Position numbers and translations under genes: made by a program. Shown here piece after piece: positions 7,559 through 15,439 of a DNA stretch of 44,222 nt (positions are counted from its first letter, which is position 1; the number at the start of each line of letters is the position of its first letter). The stretch comes from Microvirga aerophila (GTDB lineage Bacteria; Pseudomonadota; Alphaproteobacteria; Rhizobiales; Beijerinckiaceae): NCBI RefSeq assembly GCF_003332305.1, contig NZ_QOIO01000047.1, positions 1 through 44,222 of the forward strand. Reading direction: 5' to 3'. The notes under the pieces are model-generated. The model was not told the DNA's origin and searched no databases. It saw nothing but the letters and a program-made list of their open reading frames with translations.

Positions 7559-10149
7559 GCTGTTGTCCGTTGCGCATTGCGTGGCGTCAATGCCGCCCGG
7601 AGCCGCTTGGCGAGCCCGAACCAGCCGCCCGCCAATACCGCAATGGTCAGGGCTGCCGCCAGCCATGACAGGCTCGGCGGCGAGAGGCGAAGGATGGCGG
7701 CCAGCGGTGGGACATAAAGGATCGTGGCAACGAGAACGGCAGCCCCGGCTCCGATTCCCCAAAACACGCGTCTCCTGCTGTCGAAGAAGGAGGTTCCCGG
7801 CTCGGCCGCGTCGGAGAAGGCGAGGACCAGATTGGCGACCACCAGGGCCACGAACGCAGATGCCCGCGCCTGCATCTCGGGGGCGCCGGCATTCAGTGCC
7901 CACACGTAAAGCCCGAGGACGGCACCGAGAACGACGGCTCCCTGGATGAACCCGAGCCCAATCTGGGAAGTGCCGAAGAGCGGCTCACTCGAGGGACGCG
8001 GCGGCCTCTCCATTGCGTGCCGTTCACTCGGCTCGCCCTCAAAGGCGAGCGAGCAGACCGGGTCGATGACGAGTTCCAGCAGGATCACGTGCATCGGGTA
8101 CAGGATCGGCGGCAGGCCCATGATGAGGGGCAGCAGGGCCAGCCCGGCGATCGGCACGTGGACCGCCGTCACGTAAATCAGCGCCTTGCGCAGGTTCGTG
8201 AAGATGCGCCGCCCGAGCCGCACGCCGCCGATGATCGAGACGAACCGATCATCGAGAAGGACGAGGTCCGCCGCCTCCCGGGCCACATCCGTGCCCCGCT
8301 GCCCCATGGCGATGCCGATGTGGCCGGCCTCGAGAGCCGGCGCGTCGTTGACGCCATCCCCGGTCATGGCGACGATCTCGCCGTTGGCTTTCAGCGCCTC
8401 GATCAGGGCAAGCTTCTGCTCCGGCATGATGCGCGCGAAGACCCGGATCCGCCGGACCCGCTCGCGCAGGCCTTCCGCGTCGAGTTCGGCGATCTCCCGT
8501 CCGGTGAGCACGCCGGCACCCGTATCGATCCCGGCATGGCGAGCGATCTCCAGGGCCGTGGCTGGGTAGTCGCCCGTGATCATCGCAACAGTGATCCCGG
8601 CCCGTGTCGCCTCGGCGATGGCCTGGGGAACATCGGGCCGCACTGGATCCGCGAAGCCTACGAGGCCTTCAAAGGCGAACGCTAGATCCTCGGGAGCCGA
8701 CGCACGGTTCCTGTCCTCGCGCGCCGATGCCACGCCGAGCACCCGCAGGCCGCGGCTCGCCAGTCCCGCGACCACGGCGTCCGTCACGGCCCGTTCGTCA
8801 TCGCTCATGCGGCAGAGACGGAAAACCGCCTCCGGCGCGCCTTTCGCGGCATACAGAACGCCCGACGGGTCCGGCCAGACCTGGATGAACGCCAGAAGCT
8901 CGGGACGGAGCGGATAGCTGCGAAGCGGGGCCCCAGCCCTGTCCGTCTCGCCGGGCAGCCACTCCGCCACCGCGTGGACGGCGCGGTCCATCGGGTCGAC
9001 GGGACGGATGGCCGAAGCCAAAGCGGCCACCCGAAGCGTCTGCTCCATGGATTCGGGCAGCCTGATGCCGCCCTCAAGCTCCTGAACCCTGCCGGCCCGC
9101 CAGATCGTGGTGAGAGCCATCCGGTTCTCGGTCAGCGTCCCGGTCTTGTCGACGCACAGGAACGTGGCTGCGCCGAGGGTCTCGATCACCGCGGCGCGGC
9201 GCACCAGCACCTTGTGCCGGGCGAGGCGGAAGGACCCGAGCGCCATAAAGATCGCCAGCACCATCGGGAACTCTTCCGGCAGGAGCGCGATGGCCAGCGT
9301 GATGCCGGACAACGCACCGCCGATCCAGTCGTCCCGCAGCACGCCGTACGCCACGGCGACGATGGCGCAGAACGCGAGCGCGAGGATGCCGAGTCTGGCG
9401 ATGAGAGCGCCGGTCGTCTTCTGGAGCAGCGTCGGCTCGTCCTCGATGGTGACCAGGGAGGCGCCGATGCGTCCCAGCCGCGTCGAGGCGCCGGTGCGGA
9501 CGACGTGGATCATGCCTTGCCCGCGCACGTTCAGGGTCCCGGCAAACAGGTACGGGGTGTCATCTCCCCCAGGCTCCGGGTCGGCGGCTCCGTCCGTCCC
9601 GGTCGGCGCAGGAAGTTTGGACACGGGCACGGACTCGCCCGTGAGGGCGGACTCGTCGACCGTCAGTGCGTCGCCCGCGATCAGGAGACCATCGGCAGGC
9701 AGACGCTCCCCTTCTCCGACGAGGACGAGATCGCCCGGCACCACCTCGCGCGCCGGGACGCGCCGCTCGGTCCCACCGCGGATCACCCGGGCGAAGGGCT
9801 CGGCCAGCTCGCGCAGGGCTGCAAGAGCCCGCTCGCTCCTTGCCTCTTGCAGCACCACCAGACCGATCGTCACGACGGCCCCGGCCGTCATGAACAGGCC
9901 TTCCCCGATGTCGCCGACCACCAGGTAGAGCCCGGCCGCAGCCAGCAGAAGCAGGAACATCGGCTCGCGCAGGATGCCGCGGACAATGTCGATCAAGCCG
10001 CGGGAGCGCGTCCCCGCGATCGCATTGGGTCCATGGCGCGCGAGGCGGTGCTGCGCCTCGGCCTCGTCGAGGCCCGTCAATCCCGCAGGTGCGACCGTCG
10101 CGGTATCCGCGTCATGGCCACTCGGTGCGGTCTGCGCATGAACGGCCAT
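7555..10149 (-). CDS. P-type cation-transporting ATPase (P2-like)
   Basis: 864 residues with all hallmarks in order: N-terminal cation ATPase domain (about 20-80), actuator motif TGES (170-173), membrane motif PEEFP (291-295) where calcium pumps have PEGLP, phosphorylation site DKTGTLT (334-340), and hinge motif TGDGVNDAPAL near residue 600. The C-terminal membrane helices include ELVIDP. A good GGGAGC site precedes the ATG. It is an inner-membrane pump for a cation; PEEFP and the lack of heavy-metal CPC exclude a copper/zinc P1B pump, but the ion (Ca, Mg, Na/K or Mn) is not clear. It lies 27 nt after a two-domain usp gene and overlaps the flavoprotein gene. Confidence 0.92.
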   Translation of the reverse strand: MAVHAQTAPSGHDADTATVAPAGLTGLDEAEAQHRLARHGPNAIAGTRSRGLIDIVRGILREPMFLLLLAAAGLYLVVGDIGEGLFMTAGAVVTIGLVVLQEARSERALAALRELAEPFARVIRGGTERRVPAREVVPGDLVLVGEGERLPADGLLIAGDALTVDESALTGESVPVSKLPAPTGTDGAADPEPGGDDTPYLFAGTLNVRGQGMIHVVRTGASTRLGRIGASLVTIEDEPTLLQKTTGALIARLGILALAFCAIVAVAYGVLRDDWIGGALSGITLAIALLPEEFPMVLAIFMALGSFRLARHKVLVRRAAVIETLGAATFLCVDKTGTLTENRMALTTIWRAGRVQELEGGIRLPESMEQTLRVAALASAIRPVDPMDRAVHAVAEWLPGETDRAGAPLRSYPLRPELLAFIQVWPDPSGVLYAAKGAPEAVFRLCRMSDDERAVTDAVVAGLASRGLRVLGVASAREDRNRASAPEDLAFAFEGLVGFADPVRPDVPQAIAEATRAGITVAMITGDYPATALEIARHAGIDTGAGVLTGREIAELDAEGLRERVRRIRVFARIMPEQKLALIEALKANGEIVAMTGDGVNDAPALEAGHIGIAMGQRGTDVAREAADLVLLDDRFVSIIGGVRLGRRIFTNLRKALIYVTAVHVPIAGLALLPLIMGLPPILYPMHVILLELVIDPVCSLAFEGEPSERHAMERPPRPSSEPLFGTSQIGLGFIQGAVVLGAVLGLYVWALNAGAPEMQARASAFVALVVANLVLAFSDAAEPGTSFFDSRRRVFWGIGAGAAVLVATILYVPPLAAILRLSPPSLSWLAAALTIAVLAGGWFGLAKRLRAALTPRNAQRTTA

Positions 10150-10176
10150 GTCCGCTCCCGGCTGGAAGGATCCGCC

Positions 10177-11010
10177 TCAATGGGCCACCAGGACCGGACT
10201 TTCCGATGCGGTCAACATGTCCCGCGTCGCGCCGCCGAACACCTGCTCTCTCAGGCGGGTGTGGCCATAGGCGCCCATGAGGACGAGGTCCGCGGAAATG
10301 CGGCGCGCCTCCTCGAGGATGACGTCGGCGACGGAGCGATCCCGGCTGTCAGCGGTGACGACCTCCGTGACGACATTGTGGTGGGCGAGATGGGCCTTCA
10401 CCTCCGCGTAGAGCTCCGTATCCGCCGGAGGATCCACGACCAGGACGACTACTCGAGCCGCCTGCTCGATGAAGTCTAGCCCCTCGCGTAGGGCGCGGGC
10501 TGCCTCGCGACTGCCGTTCCAGGCGACCAGCACGGTTTGGATCGGCCCCTGCCGGCGGCGACCGGGCGGCACGAGCAGGAGCGCGCGCCCACTGCCGAAT
10601 AGCACCGCCTCCACCAAGTCCGGCCAAACCGCTGTCTCGGCCCCGCCATAGGGCCGCGTGGCGATGAAGAGGTCGGCGCAACGGGCCTGGTCGACGACCT
10701 TCCCGGACAACGCACCGAACGTCTCGTCGAACCGGCGCAGCTCGCTCGGCACCTGAAGGCCGGCAAGCCGCTCCGTCAGCCGCCTGGCCGTGGCATCACC
10801 GTCCTTCAGGGCTTGGTCCTGTAGCTCGGTCAGAACCTGGATCGCGGCCGCTCCGCCATCCATGGGCATGGCGACCGTGAGGTCAGGAAGTTGGTTGGTG
10901 AAGAGCCCGATCAGATGAGCCCGCCCAGCCGTCGCGAGGGCCTGCCCGTGTTCCAGCCGGATCTCGTCTTCGCGACTTCCATCGAGATGCACCATGATGT
11001 CCTTGATCAT
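10177..11010 (-). CDS. Two-domain universal stress protein
   Basis: 277 residues starting MIKDIMVHLDGS after an AGAGGGAGAGAG site. There are two tandem Usp domains (about 1-145 and 150-277). The second ends with the ATP-type loop GAYGHTRLREQVFGGAT and strand SPVLVAH. It is an intact paralogue of the frameshifted gene at 3053. It is the first gene of a minus-strand run with the P-type ATPase (27 nt gap), the flavoprotein and probably the metallo-hydrolase. The start is 92.5 nt from the centre of the FixK-type box at 11096, which also faces phaC. Confidence 0.93.
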   Translation of the reverse strand: MIKDIMVHLDGSREDEIRLEHGQALATAGRAHLIGLFTNQLPDLTVAMPMDGGAAAIQVLTELQDQALKDGDATARRLTERLAGLQVPSELRRFDETFGALSGKVVDQARCADLFIATRPYGGAETAVWPDLVEAVLFGSGRALLLVPPGRRRQGPIQTVLVAWNGSREAARALREGLDFIEQAARVVVLVVDPPADTELYAEVKAHLAHHNVVTEVVTADSRDRSVADVILEEARRISADLVLMGAYGHTRLREQVFGGATRDMLTASESPVLVAH

Positions 11011-11095
11011 CGCTCTCTCCCTCTGCGTTCCCGGACACAGCCGTCGTGCCGAAGCGACTATCGATCATCATGTGGTCGAAATCGGGGTGGATGCT

Positions 11096-11109
11096 TTGAT
11101 CTGACGCAA
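11096..11109. promoter_or_regulatory. FixK-type box shared by divergent usp and phaC
   Basis: TTGATCTGACGCAA fits the rhizobial FixK consensus TTG(A/C)-N6-(T/G)CAA. One half-site is perfect TTGAT; the other is CGCAA instead of ATCAA. The centre is 92.5 nt from the usp start (11010) and 83.5 nt from the phaC start (11186), so a single site could activate both genes from -41.5 with leaders of about 40-50 nt. Confidence 0.65.
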
Positions 11110-11185
11110 TTCGCCTGAGATCGCTCGGATTTAATGTCGAGTGATCCACCGACCTCAGCACGCGGGGTTAAGCCCGGAGGCTGCA

Positions 11186-13057
11186 ATGCCGTCCCATACG
11201 ACTGGTGCTCTCACGGGCGGTCGCGCTCGGCAAGCCCAAGCCGCCCCACTTCCTAAGCGAAGGCCGGATCGGCTTCCTGTCCGAACCGTGCCTTCACCGC
11301 CCCTTCAGTCCCAACCGTCCGATGACGCCGAACTCCATCGGATCCGGGACGCTCTCGACCATGCCGCCCACGCAGGTCTGGCGCGCCTTACGGGTGGACT
11401 GTCACCGGCTGCCGTCTTCGATGCCTACATGGACTGGGCCGTCAATCTCGCCATCTCGCCGGGCAAGCAGGTTGAACTCGCGGCGAAGGCAGCCCGCAAA
11501 TGGGCGCGGCTGGCGCAGTTCGCCTTACGCTCCGCCACTGGCGGAGGCACATGCGAGCCTTGCATCGAGCCGTTGCCCCAGGACAGACGCTTTGCCGAAG
11601 CCGAGTGGCAGCAATGGCCTTTCAATCTCATTCAGCAGGGCTTCCTGCTCCAGCAGCAATGGTGGGACAACGCGACGACCGGGATCGACGGCGTCACCAA
11701 GCAGCATCAGGCCGTGGTCGAGTTCATCTCGCGCCAGATCCTCGACATGGCATCACCCTCGAACTTCCTCCTGACCAACCCGGTCGTGCAGCGGCGCATC
11801 CTGGAAACGGGCGGCCAGAACCTCGTGCTGGGCTTCCGCAACTTCCTCGATGATTGGGAGCGGATCGTCCGCTCGAAGTCTCCCGCAGGCGTGGAGACCT
11901 TTCAGGTGGGTCGGGATGTGGCCGTCACGCCGGGCAAGGTGATCTACCGCAACCGTCTCATCGAGCTGATCCAGTATGCGCCAACGACGGATAAGGTCCG
12001 GCCGGAACCCATTCTGATCGTGCCCGCCTGGATCATGAAGTATTACATCCTCGACCTGTCTCGTGAGAACTCGCTCGTCCGCTACCTCACGGACCAGGGC
12101 TTCACGGTGTTCATCATCTCTTGGAAGAACCCGACCGCAGAAGATCGGGATCTCGGCATGGACGATTACCGGACGCTTGGGGTGATGGCGGCGCTGGATG
12201 CCGTGATCGCGGTCATTCCCGATCAGAAGGTTCATGCGGTCGGCTACTGCCTTGGCGGCACGCTCCTCTCCATCGCAGCCGCCGCGATGGCACGCGACGG
12301 GGACAAGCGCCTAGCGACCCTATCCCTGCTTGCTGCGCAGGCCGACTTCCGGGAGGCCGGAGAGCTCACCTTGTTCATCAACGAGAGTCAGGTCCACTTC
12401 CTTGAGGACCTGATGCGCAGCCAGGGCTATCTCGACACCCGGCAGATGGCCGGGGCTTTCCAGCTCCTGCGCTCGAACGACCTGATCTGGTCGAGGCTCG
12501 TCCGGCATTACCTCATGGGCGAGAGGACGCCCCTGAACGATCTCATGGCCTGGAATGCCGATGCAACCCGCATGCCTTACCGCATGCATGCGGACTACCT
12601 GAGACAGCTTTTCCTCGACAACGACCTCGCCGAAGGACGTTTCCAGGTCGACGGCCGTTCCATCGCCATCAGCGACATCCGGGCACCGATCTTTGCAGTC
12701 GGGGCCGAGCGCGATCACGTGGCGCCCTGGCGCTCCGCCTTCAAGATCCATCTGCTCGCCGATACCGATGTGACATTCCTTCTCACGACAGGCGGACACA
12801 ATGCCGGCATCGTTGCCGGACCGGACAATTCGAAGGGAAGCTTCCAGGTATTGACAAGATCCGCGGCGGGCCACTTTCTGGATCCCGACACATGGACCAG
12901 GATCGCACCCCGCTTCGAGGGCTCCTGGTGGCGCGAATGGACCCGTTGGCTGTCCTCCCATTCCGGAGAGTTCACGGATCCGCCCTCCATCGGAGCACCG
13001 GCACAGGGGTACGCTGGTCTGGGTGATGCACCCGGCACCTACGTGATGCAGGCCTGA
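11186..13057 (+). CDS. phaC: Class I poly(3-hydroxyalkanoate) polymerase
   Basis: 623 residues from the ATG at 11186, chosen because CGGAGG lies 6 nt upstream and because a FixK-driven transcript would start near 11144, after the alternative ATG at 11141. An N-terminal PhaC_N region precedes an alpha/beta hydrolase fold with the lipase-like box GYCLGG (catalytic Cys about 355), the Asp in GAERDHVAPW and the His in TGGHNAGIV. It polymerises hydroxyacyl-CoA into PHA granules. Length and sequence fit class I, a single-subunit enzyme. No phaA, phaB or phasin gene is next to it. PHA synthesis as an electron sink suits the low-oxygen context. Confidence 0.95.
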   Translation: MPSHTTGALTGGRARQAQAAPLPKRRPDRLPVRTVPSPPLQSQPSDDAELHRIRDALDHAAHAGLARLTGGLSPAAVFDAYMDWAVNLAISPGKQVELAAKAARKWARLAQFALRSATGGGTCEPCIEPLPQDRRFAEAEWQQWPFNLIQQGFLLQQQWWDNATTGIDGVTKQHQAVVEFISRQILDMASPSNFLLTNPVVQRRILETGGQNLVLGFRNFLDDWERIVRSKSPAGVETFQVGRDVAVTPGKVIYRNRLIELIQYAPTTDKVRPEPILIVPAWIMKYYILDLSRENSLVRYLTDQGFTVFIISWKNPTAEDRDLGMDDYRTLGVMAALDAVIAVIPDQKVHAVGYCLGGTLLSIAAAAMARDGDKRLATLSLLAAQADFREAGELTLFINESQVHFLEDLMRSQGYLDTRQMAGAFQLLRSNDLIWSRLVRHYLMGERTPLNDLMAWNADATRMPYRMHADYLRQLFLDNDLAEGRFQVDGRSIAISDIRAPIFAVGAERDHVAPWRSAFKIHLLADTDVTFLLTTGGHNAGIVAGPDNSKGSFQVLTRSAAGHFLDPDTWTRIAPRFEGSWWREWTRWLSSHSGEFTDPPSIGAPAQGYAGLGDAPGTYVMQA

Positions 13058-13083
13058 TCGGAACCCGTGGCATCTCCCCAAGC

Positions 13084-14157
13084 CTATGGGGTGACCGCCA
13101 CCTTCAGCACGCCATCGCGCTGATGGCCGAACAACTCGTACGCCTCCTCGATCTGGTCGAGTTTGAAGCGATGCGTCACAAGCGGACGCGTATCGACGCG
13201 TCCTGACGCAATCACTTCCATCAGGCGGCGCATGCGCTCTTTGCCACCCGGGCAAAGCGTCGTTCGGATTGTGTGGTCACCCAGCCCGGCCAGGAAGCCG
13301 TCGAGCGGGATTCTGAGATCGCCCGAATAGACTCCTAGCGAAGACAGCGTACCGCCAGGACGCAGCACCCGCAGCGACGCCTCGAAGGTCTCCTGCCGTC
13401 CGAGCGCCTCGATGGAGACGTCGACGCCCCGTCCGTCCGTGAGGCGCCGGATCTCCTCGACCGGATCGGCCTCCGTGAAGTCGACCACGTGATCCGCGCC
13501 TATGCGGCGTGCCATCTCCATGCGAGCGGGCACGCTCTCGACCGCGATGATGGAGGTGGCGCCCATCAGCCGGGCGCCGGCCGTGGCGCACAGGCCGATT
13601 GGGCCTTGTGCAAAGACCGCCACAGTGTCGCCGATGCGGATGCGCCCACTCTCCGCGCTGGAGAAGCCCGTCGACATGATGTCCGGACACATCAGCACCT
13701 GCTCGTCCGAGAGTCCGTCCGGCACGGGGGCAAGGTTCGCCATGGCATCGGGAACGAGCACGTACTCGGCTTGGCAGCCGTCGATGGTGTTGCCGAAGCG
13801 CCAGCCGCCCAGCGGCTTCCACCCGTGCTTGGTGCCGGCCCCATCCTGGGAATGGCAGCCGCACAGGCAGGCCGCGCTGTGCCCGCTCGGCGTGATCGCA
13901 CCAGCGATGACCCTCTGGCCTTCCCGATAGCCCTGCACGGCCGAGCCGAGCTTCTCGATCACGCCGACAGGCTCGTGGCCGATGGTCAGGCCACGAGCGA
14001 CCGGATACTCACCCTTGAGGATGTGGACATCCGTTCCGCAGATCGTGGTGGTGGTGATGCGCACGAGCGCGCCGAGTGGACCGATATCCGGGATCGGCTT
14101 CTCATCCAGGACGATGCGACCCGGCTCCACGAAGATGGCGGCCTTCATCTTGGGCAT
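13084..14157 (-). CDS. Zinc-dependent (secondary) alcohol dehydrogenase, NAD(P)-dependent
   Basis: 357 residues starting MPKMKAAIFVEPG, with GGAGG upstream. Catalytic zinc ligands Cys40 (CGTDVHILKGEYP) and His61-Glu62 (GHE) are present. The usual structural-zinc cysteine lobe is replaced by an unusual CLCGCHSQ segment near 117-124, as in the secondary-alcohol / isopropanol dehydrogenase branch that lacks the standard structural site. The Rossmann half has the expected glycine-rich loop (AQGPIGLCA). It converges on phaC with only 26 nt between them. A FixK-type box is 91.5 nt upstream of its start, so it is expected to be induced with the rest of the block, perhaps to regenerate NAD(P)+ during oxygen shortage. 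Confidence 0.92.
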   Translation of the reverse strand: MPKMKAAIFVEPGRIVLDEKPIPDIGPLGALVRITTTTICGTDVHILKGEYPVARGLTIGHEPVGVIEKLGSAVQGYREGQRVIAGAITPSGHSAACLCGCHSQDGAGTKHGWKPLGGWRFGNTIDGCQAEYVLVPDAMANLAPVPDGLSDEQVLMCPDIMSTGFSSAESGRIRIGDTVAVFAQGPIGLCATAGARLMGATSIIAVESVPARMEMARRIGADHVVDFTEADPVEEIRRLTDGRGVDVSIEALGRQETFEASLRVLRPGGTLSSLGVYSGDLRIPLDGFLAGLGDHTIRTTLCPGGKERMRRLMEVIASGRVDTRPLVTHRFKLDQIEEAYELFGHQRDGVLKVAVTP

Positions 14158-14241
14158 GGCAGTCCTCCGGCTGGTTCATACGGAGCGTGTCGGCCTATCG
14201 GTGCACGATGCCGAACATGGCCTAGCTTTCGATGGCCGGCA

Positions 14242-14255
14242 TTGACGCGGATCAA
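14242..14255. promoter_or_regulatory. FNR/FixK-type box upstream of the alcohol dehydrogenase
   Basis: TTGACGCGGATCAA fits TTGA-N6-TCAA with one half-site TTGAC and the other a perfect ATCAA. The centre is 91.5 nt from the start at 14157, the same geometry as the other boxes in this block. Confidence 0.65.
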
Positions 14256-14590
14256 ATCAAGTCGAGGAGTCTCGCCGTGGCGCAAGGCCGTCCTTGATGT
14301 GATAGGCACGCGCCGACCATTGACTCGGGCTGGCCTTCATCCGGATCTCATGTCGTTGGCCCGGCCCGCCAAATCGGTGGCCTGCTGTCCCGCTCCGGAA
14401 GGGCAGCACAACGCGGACTGAATGTTCGGATCCTGCCCTTCCGCCATGGGTAACCCGACGCGAAAGCGCCCAGTCCGCAGCACCGATGATAGTCCTCGAT
14501 CGGCCGTCTTGGAACCGAGATTCCATCGACCGGCCACAATACATGCGCAATATTGGGATGACGTCGCCGCCCGGCACGGGTGCTCCGTCC
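14256..14590. other. Intergenic stretch between the FixK-regulon block and the envelope block
   Basis: I see no convincing gene. A 27-codon minus-strand frame ending near 14257 (MKASPSQWSARAYH) resembles the end of an AraC-type domain but is too short to call. The base composition is that of ordinary non-coding DNA in this window. Confidence 0.4.
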
Positions 14591-14753
14591 CATGGTTGCC
14601 AGCATCGGCCCAAGACGCATGCATGGGGAGTAAGTTACTGTAGTTTACGGGGAGAGGCGCCTCATGCGCCCGCGGACAACGGACCGATCCATGCTCGGCG
14701 AAAGCAACGGCACTGTCAGTGCCTTGCCGCAGGCGCAGTCGCCGCCTGCGGCA
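14591..14753 (+). repeat. Direct repeat, copy 1 of the regulator promoter and 5' end
   Basis: These 163 bases align without gaps to 16979-17141 at a constant offset of 2388, with about 25 mismatches by hand count (about 85% identity). The repeat covers the promoter, the ribosome binding site and the first 30 codons of the TPR regulator gene. The ATG at 14664 lines up exactly with the GTG at 17052, which supports GTG as the true start of the full gene. Confidence 0.85.
14629..14649 (+). promoter_or_regulatory. TTACTGTAGTTTAC motif, copy 1
   Basis: AGTAAGTTACTGTAGTTTACG lies about 15 nt before the start codon of the truncated regulator copy, right next to its ribosome binding site. The same element stands before the full gene (17017-17037), and relatives occur at 15182, 15270 and 18930. 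The position suggests an operator overlapping the promoter or transcription start. The binding protein is unknown. Confidence 0.45.
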
Positions 14754-14759
14754 GATTGA
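14664..14759 (+). pseudogene. Truncated copy of the TPR regulator gene (31 codons)
   Basis: The frame MRPRTTDRSMLGESNGTV... matches the first 30 residues of the regulator at 17052..18914 (MRPRITDRIMLGEGDGTV...), then meets TGA where the full protein continues EDVRAQLDR. The start codon and ribosome binding site are well kept. It stops 10 nt before the end of the convergent lipoprotein gene. It is most simply a remnant of a duplicated regulator gene whose body was lost. A 31-residue leader peptide is possible but unsupported. Confidence 0.7.
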
Positions 14760-14769
14760 GCGAGGCAGA

Positions 14770-14949
14770 CTATTCAGGGCCGCCGACGTCACCAGGCAGA
14801 TCCGGCATCGCGACCATCGACCCGCGCGGGATCGGGTTGTCGGTGAGCTCAGCCTCGACGTAATTGGGCGGTTGGCTGCCCGAAGGGCCCGACACGCAAC
14901 CGGAGACCAGGGCCGACAGGATCAGGAAAAATGGCAGTCTAACGAGCAT
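14770..14949 (-). CDS. Small lipoprotein
   Basis: 59 residues starting MLVRLPFFLILSALVSGCVSG after GAGGAGAAGACG, a good ribosome binding site. The signal sequence ends in the lipobox LVSGC (Cys18), so the mature product is an acylated peptide of about 42 residues, rich in Pro, Gly and acidic residues. A longer upstream frame exists but would bury the signal peptide, so I reject it. No family recognised. It lies between the truncated regulator copy and two further copies of the TTAC/TGTA-type motif. Confidence 0.7.
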   Translation of the reverse strand: MLVRLPFFLILSALVSGCVSGPSGSQPPNYVEAELTDNPIPRGSMVAMPDLPGDVGGPE

Positions 14950-15181
14950 CGTCTTCTCCTCTGCGGATTCAGGACGGGAACGAGGGATCACGTGCCGAGG
15001 CGATCGGTGCCGAGGAAACGCGGGCCTGACGAAATCGGCCATGGGCGTCACCGCGTTCCGTTCCGGATCCTTGCTCCTGCGGTAGACCCCGACATTCGAC
15101 GCAGCGCGTGCCGGGCGGGGTCGGGTGGCGCAGATGCGCCGTCCCGCAGCAGCCATCATCGGTGGAGAGGCCGCGGAATGG

Positions 15182-15204
15182 AAGTAACTTACTGTATGTG
15201 CGGG
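15182..15204. promoter_or_regulatory. TAACTTACTGTA motif
   Basis: AAGTAACTTACTGTATGTGCGG shares TAA-C/G-TTACTGTA (11 of 12 bases) with the element in front of both regulator copies. It is in the gap between the lipoprotein gene (start 14949, minus strand) and the secreted-protein frame at 15440. Which gene it serves is unclear. Confidence 0.35.
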
Positions 15205-15269
15205 TGGGACAGCTCTGCGGGGACGTGTTTCGGGCGCCCTCGATCCTGGCGCCGACCGTGATCGCCACT

Positions 15270-15293
15270 CTGTAAACTACACGATGCTACAGG
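15270..15293. promoter_or_regulatory. GTAAACTACA-N-TGCTACAGG motif
   Basis: CTGTAAACTACA followed by CGATGCTACAGG. Almost the same arrangement is found at 18930-18951 before the DUF3604 gene, and the flanking sequence after each (aggcg ... gct-a/g-cgtcc) is also alike. The reverse complement TGTAGTTTAC is the right half of the regulator-promoter element. It stands about 150-170 nt before the next plus-strand gene start (15440), as the other copy does relative to 19129 (about 180-200 nt). Confidence 0.4.
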
Positions 15294-15439
15294 CGGACCG
15301 TCGCGCTCGCCTGCTAACGTCCTGCCCGGATCCGCACCGTTTCCACGCCACGCGTGGCCTGCGGCAGTTTCCGATCCAAACGTCCCTGGGCCGCAATGCG
15401 ACGGAGTTGCCCCGAGGCCCGCGCACAGGAGAGATCACC

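Noticed and set aside
14257..14340. 27-codon minus-strand frame resembling the end of an AraC domain
   Set aside because: It is too short and has no supporting context.
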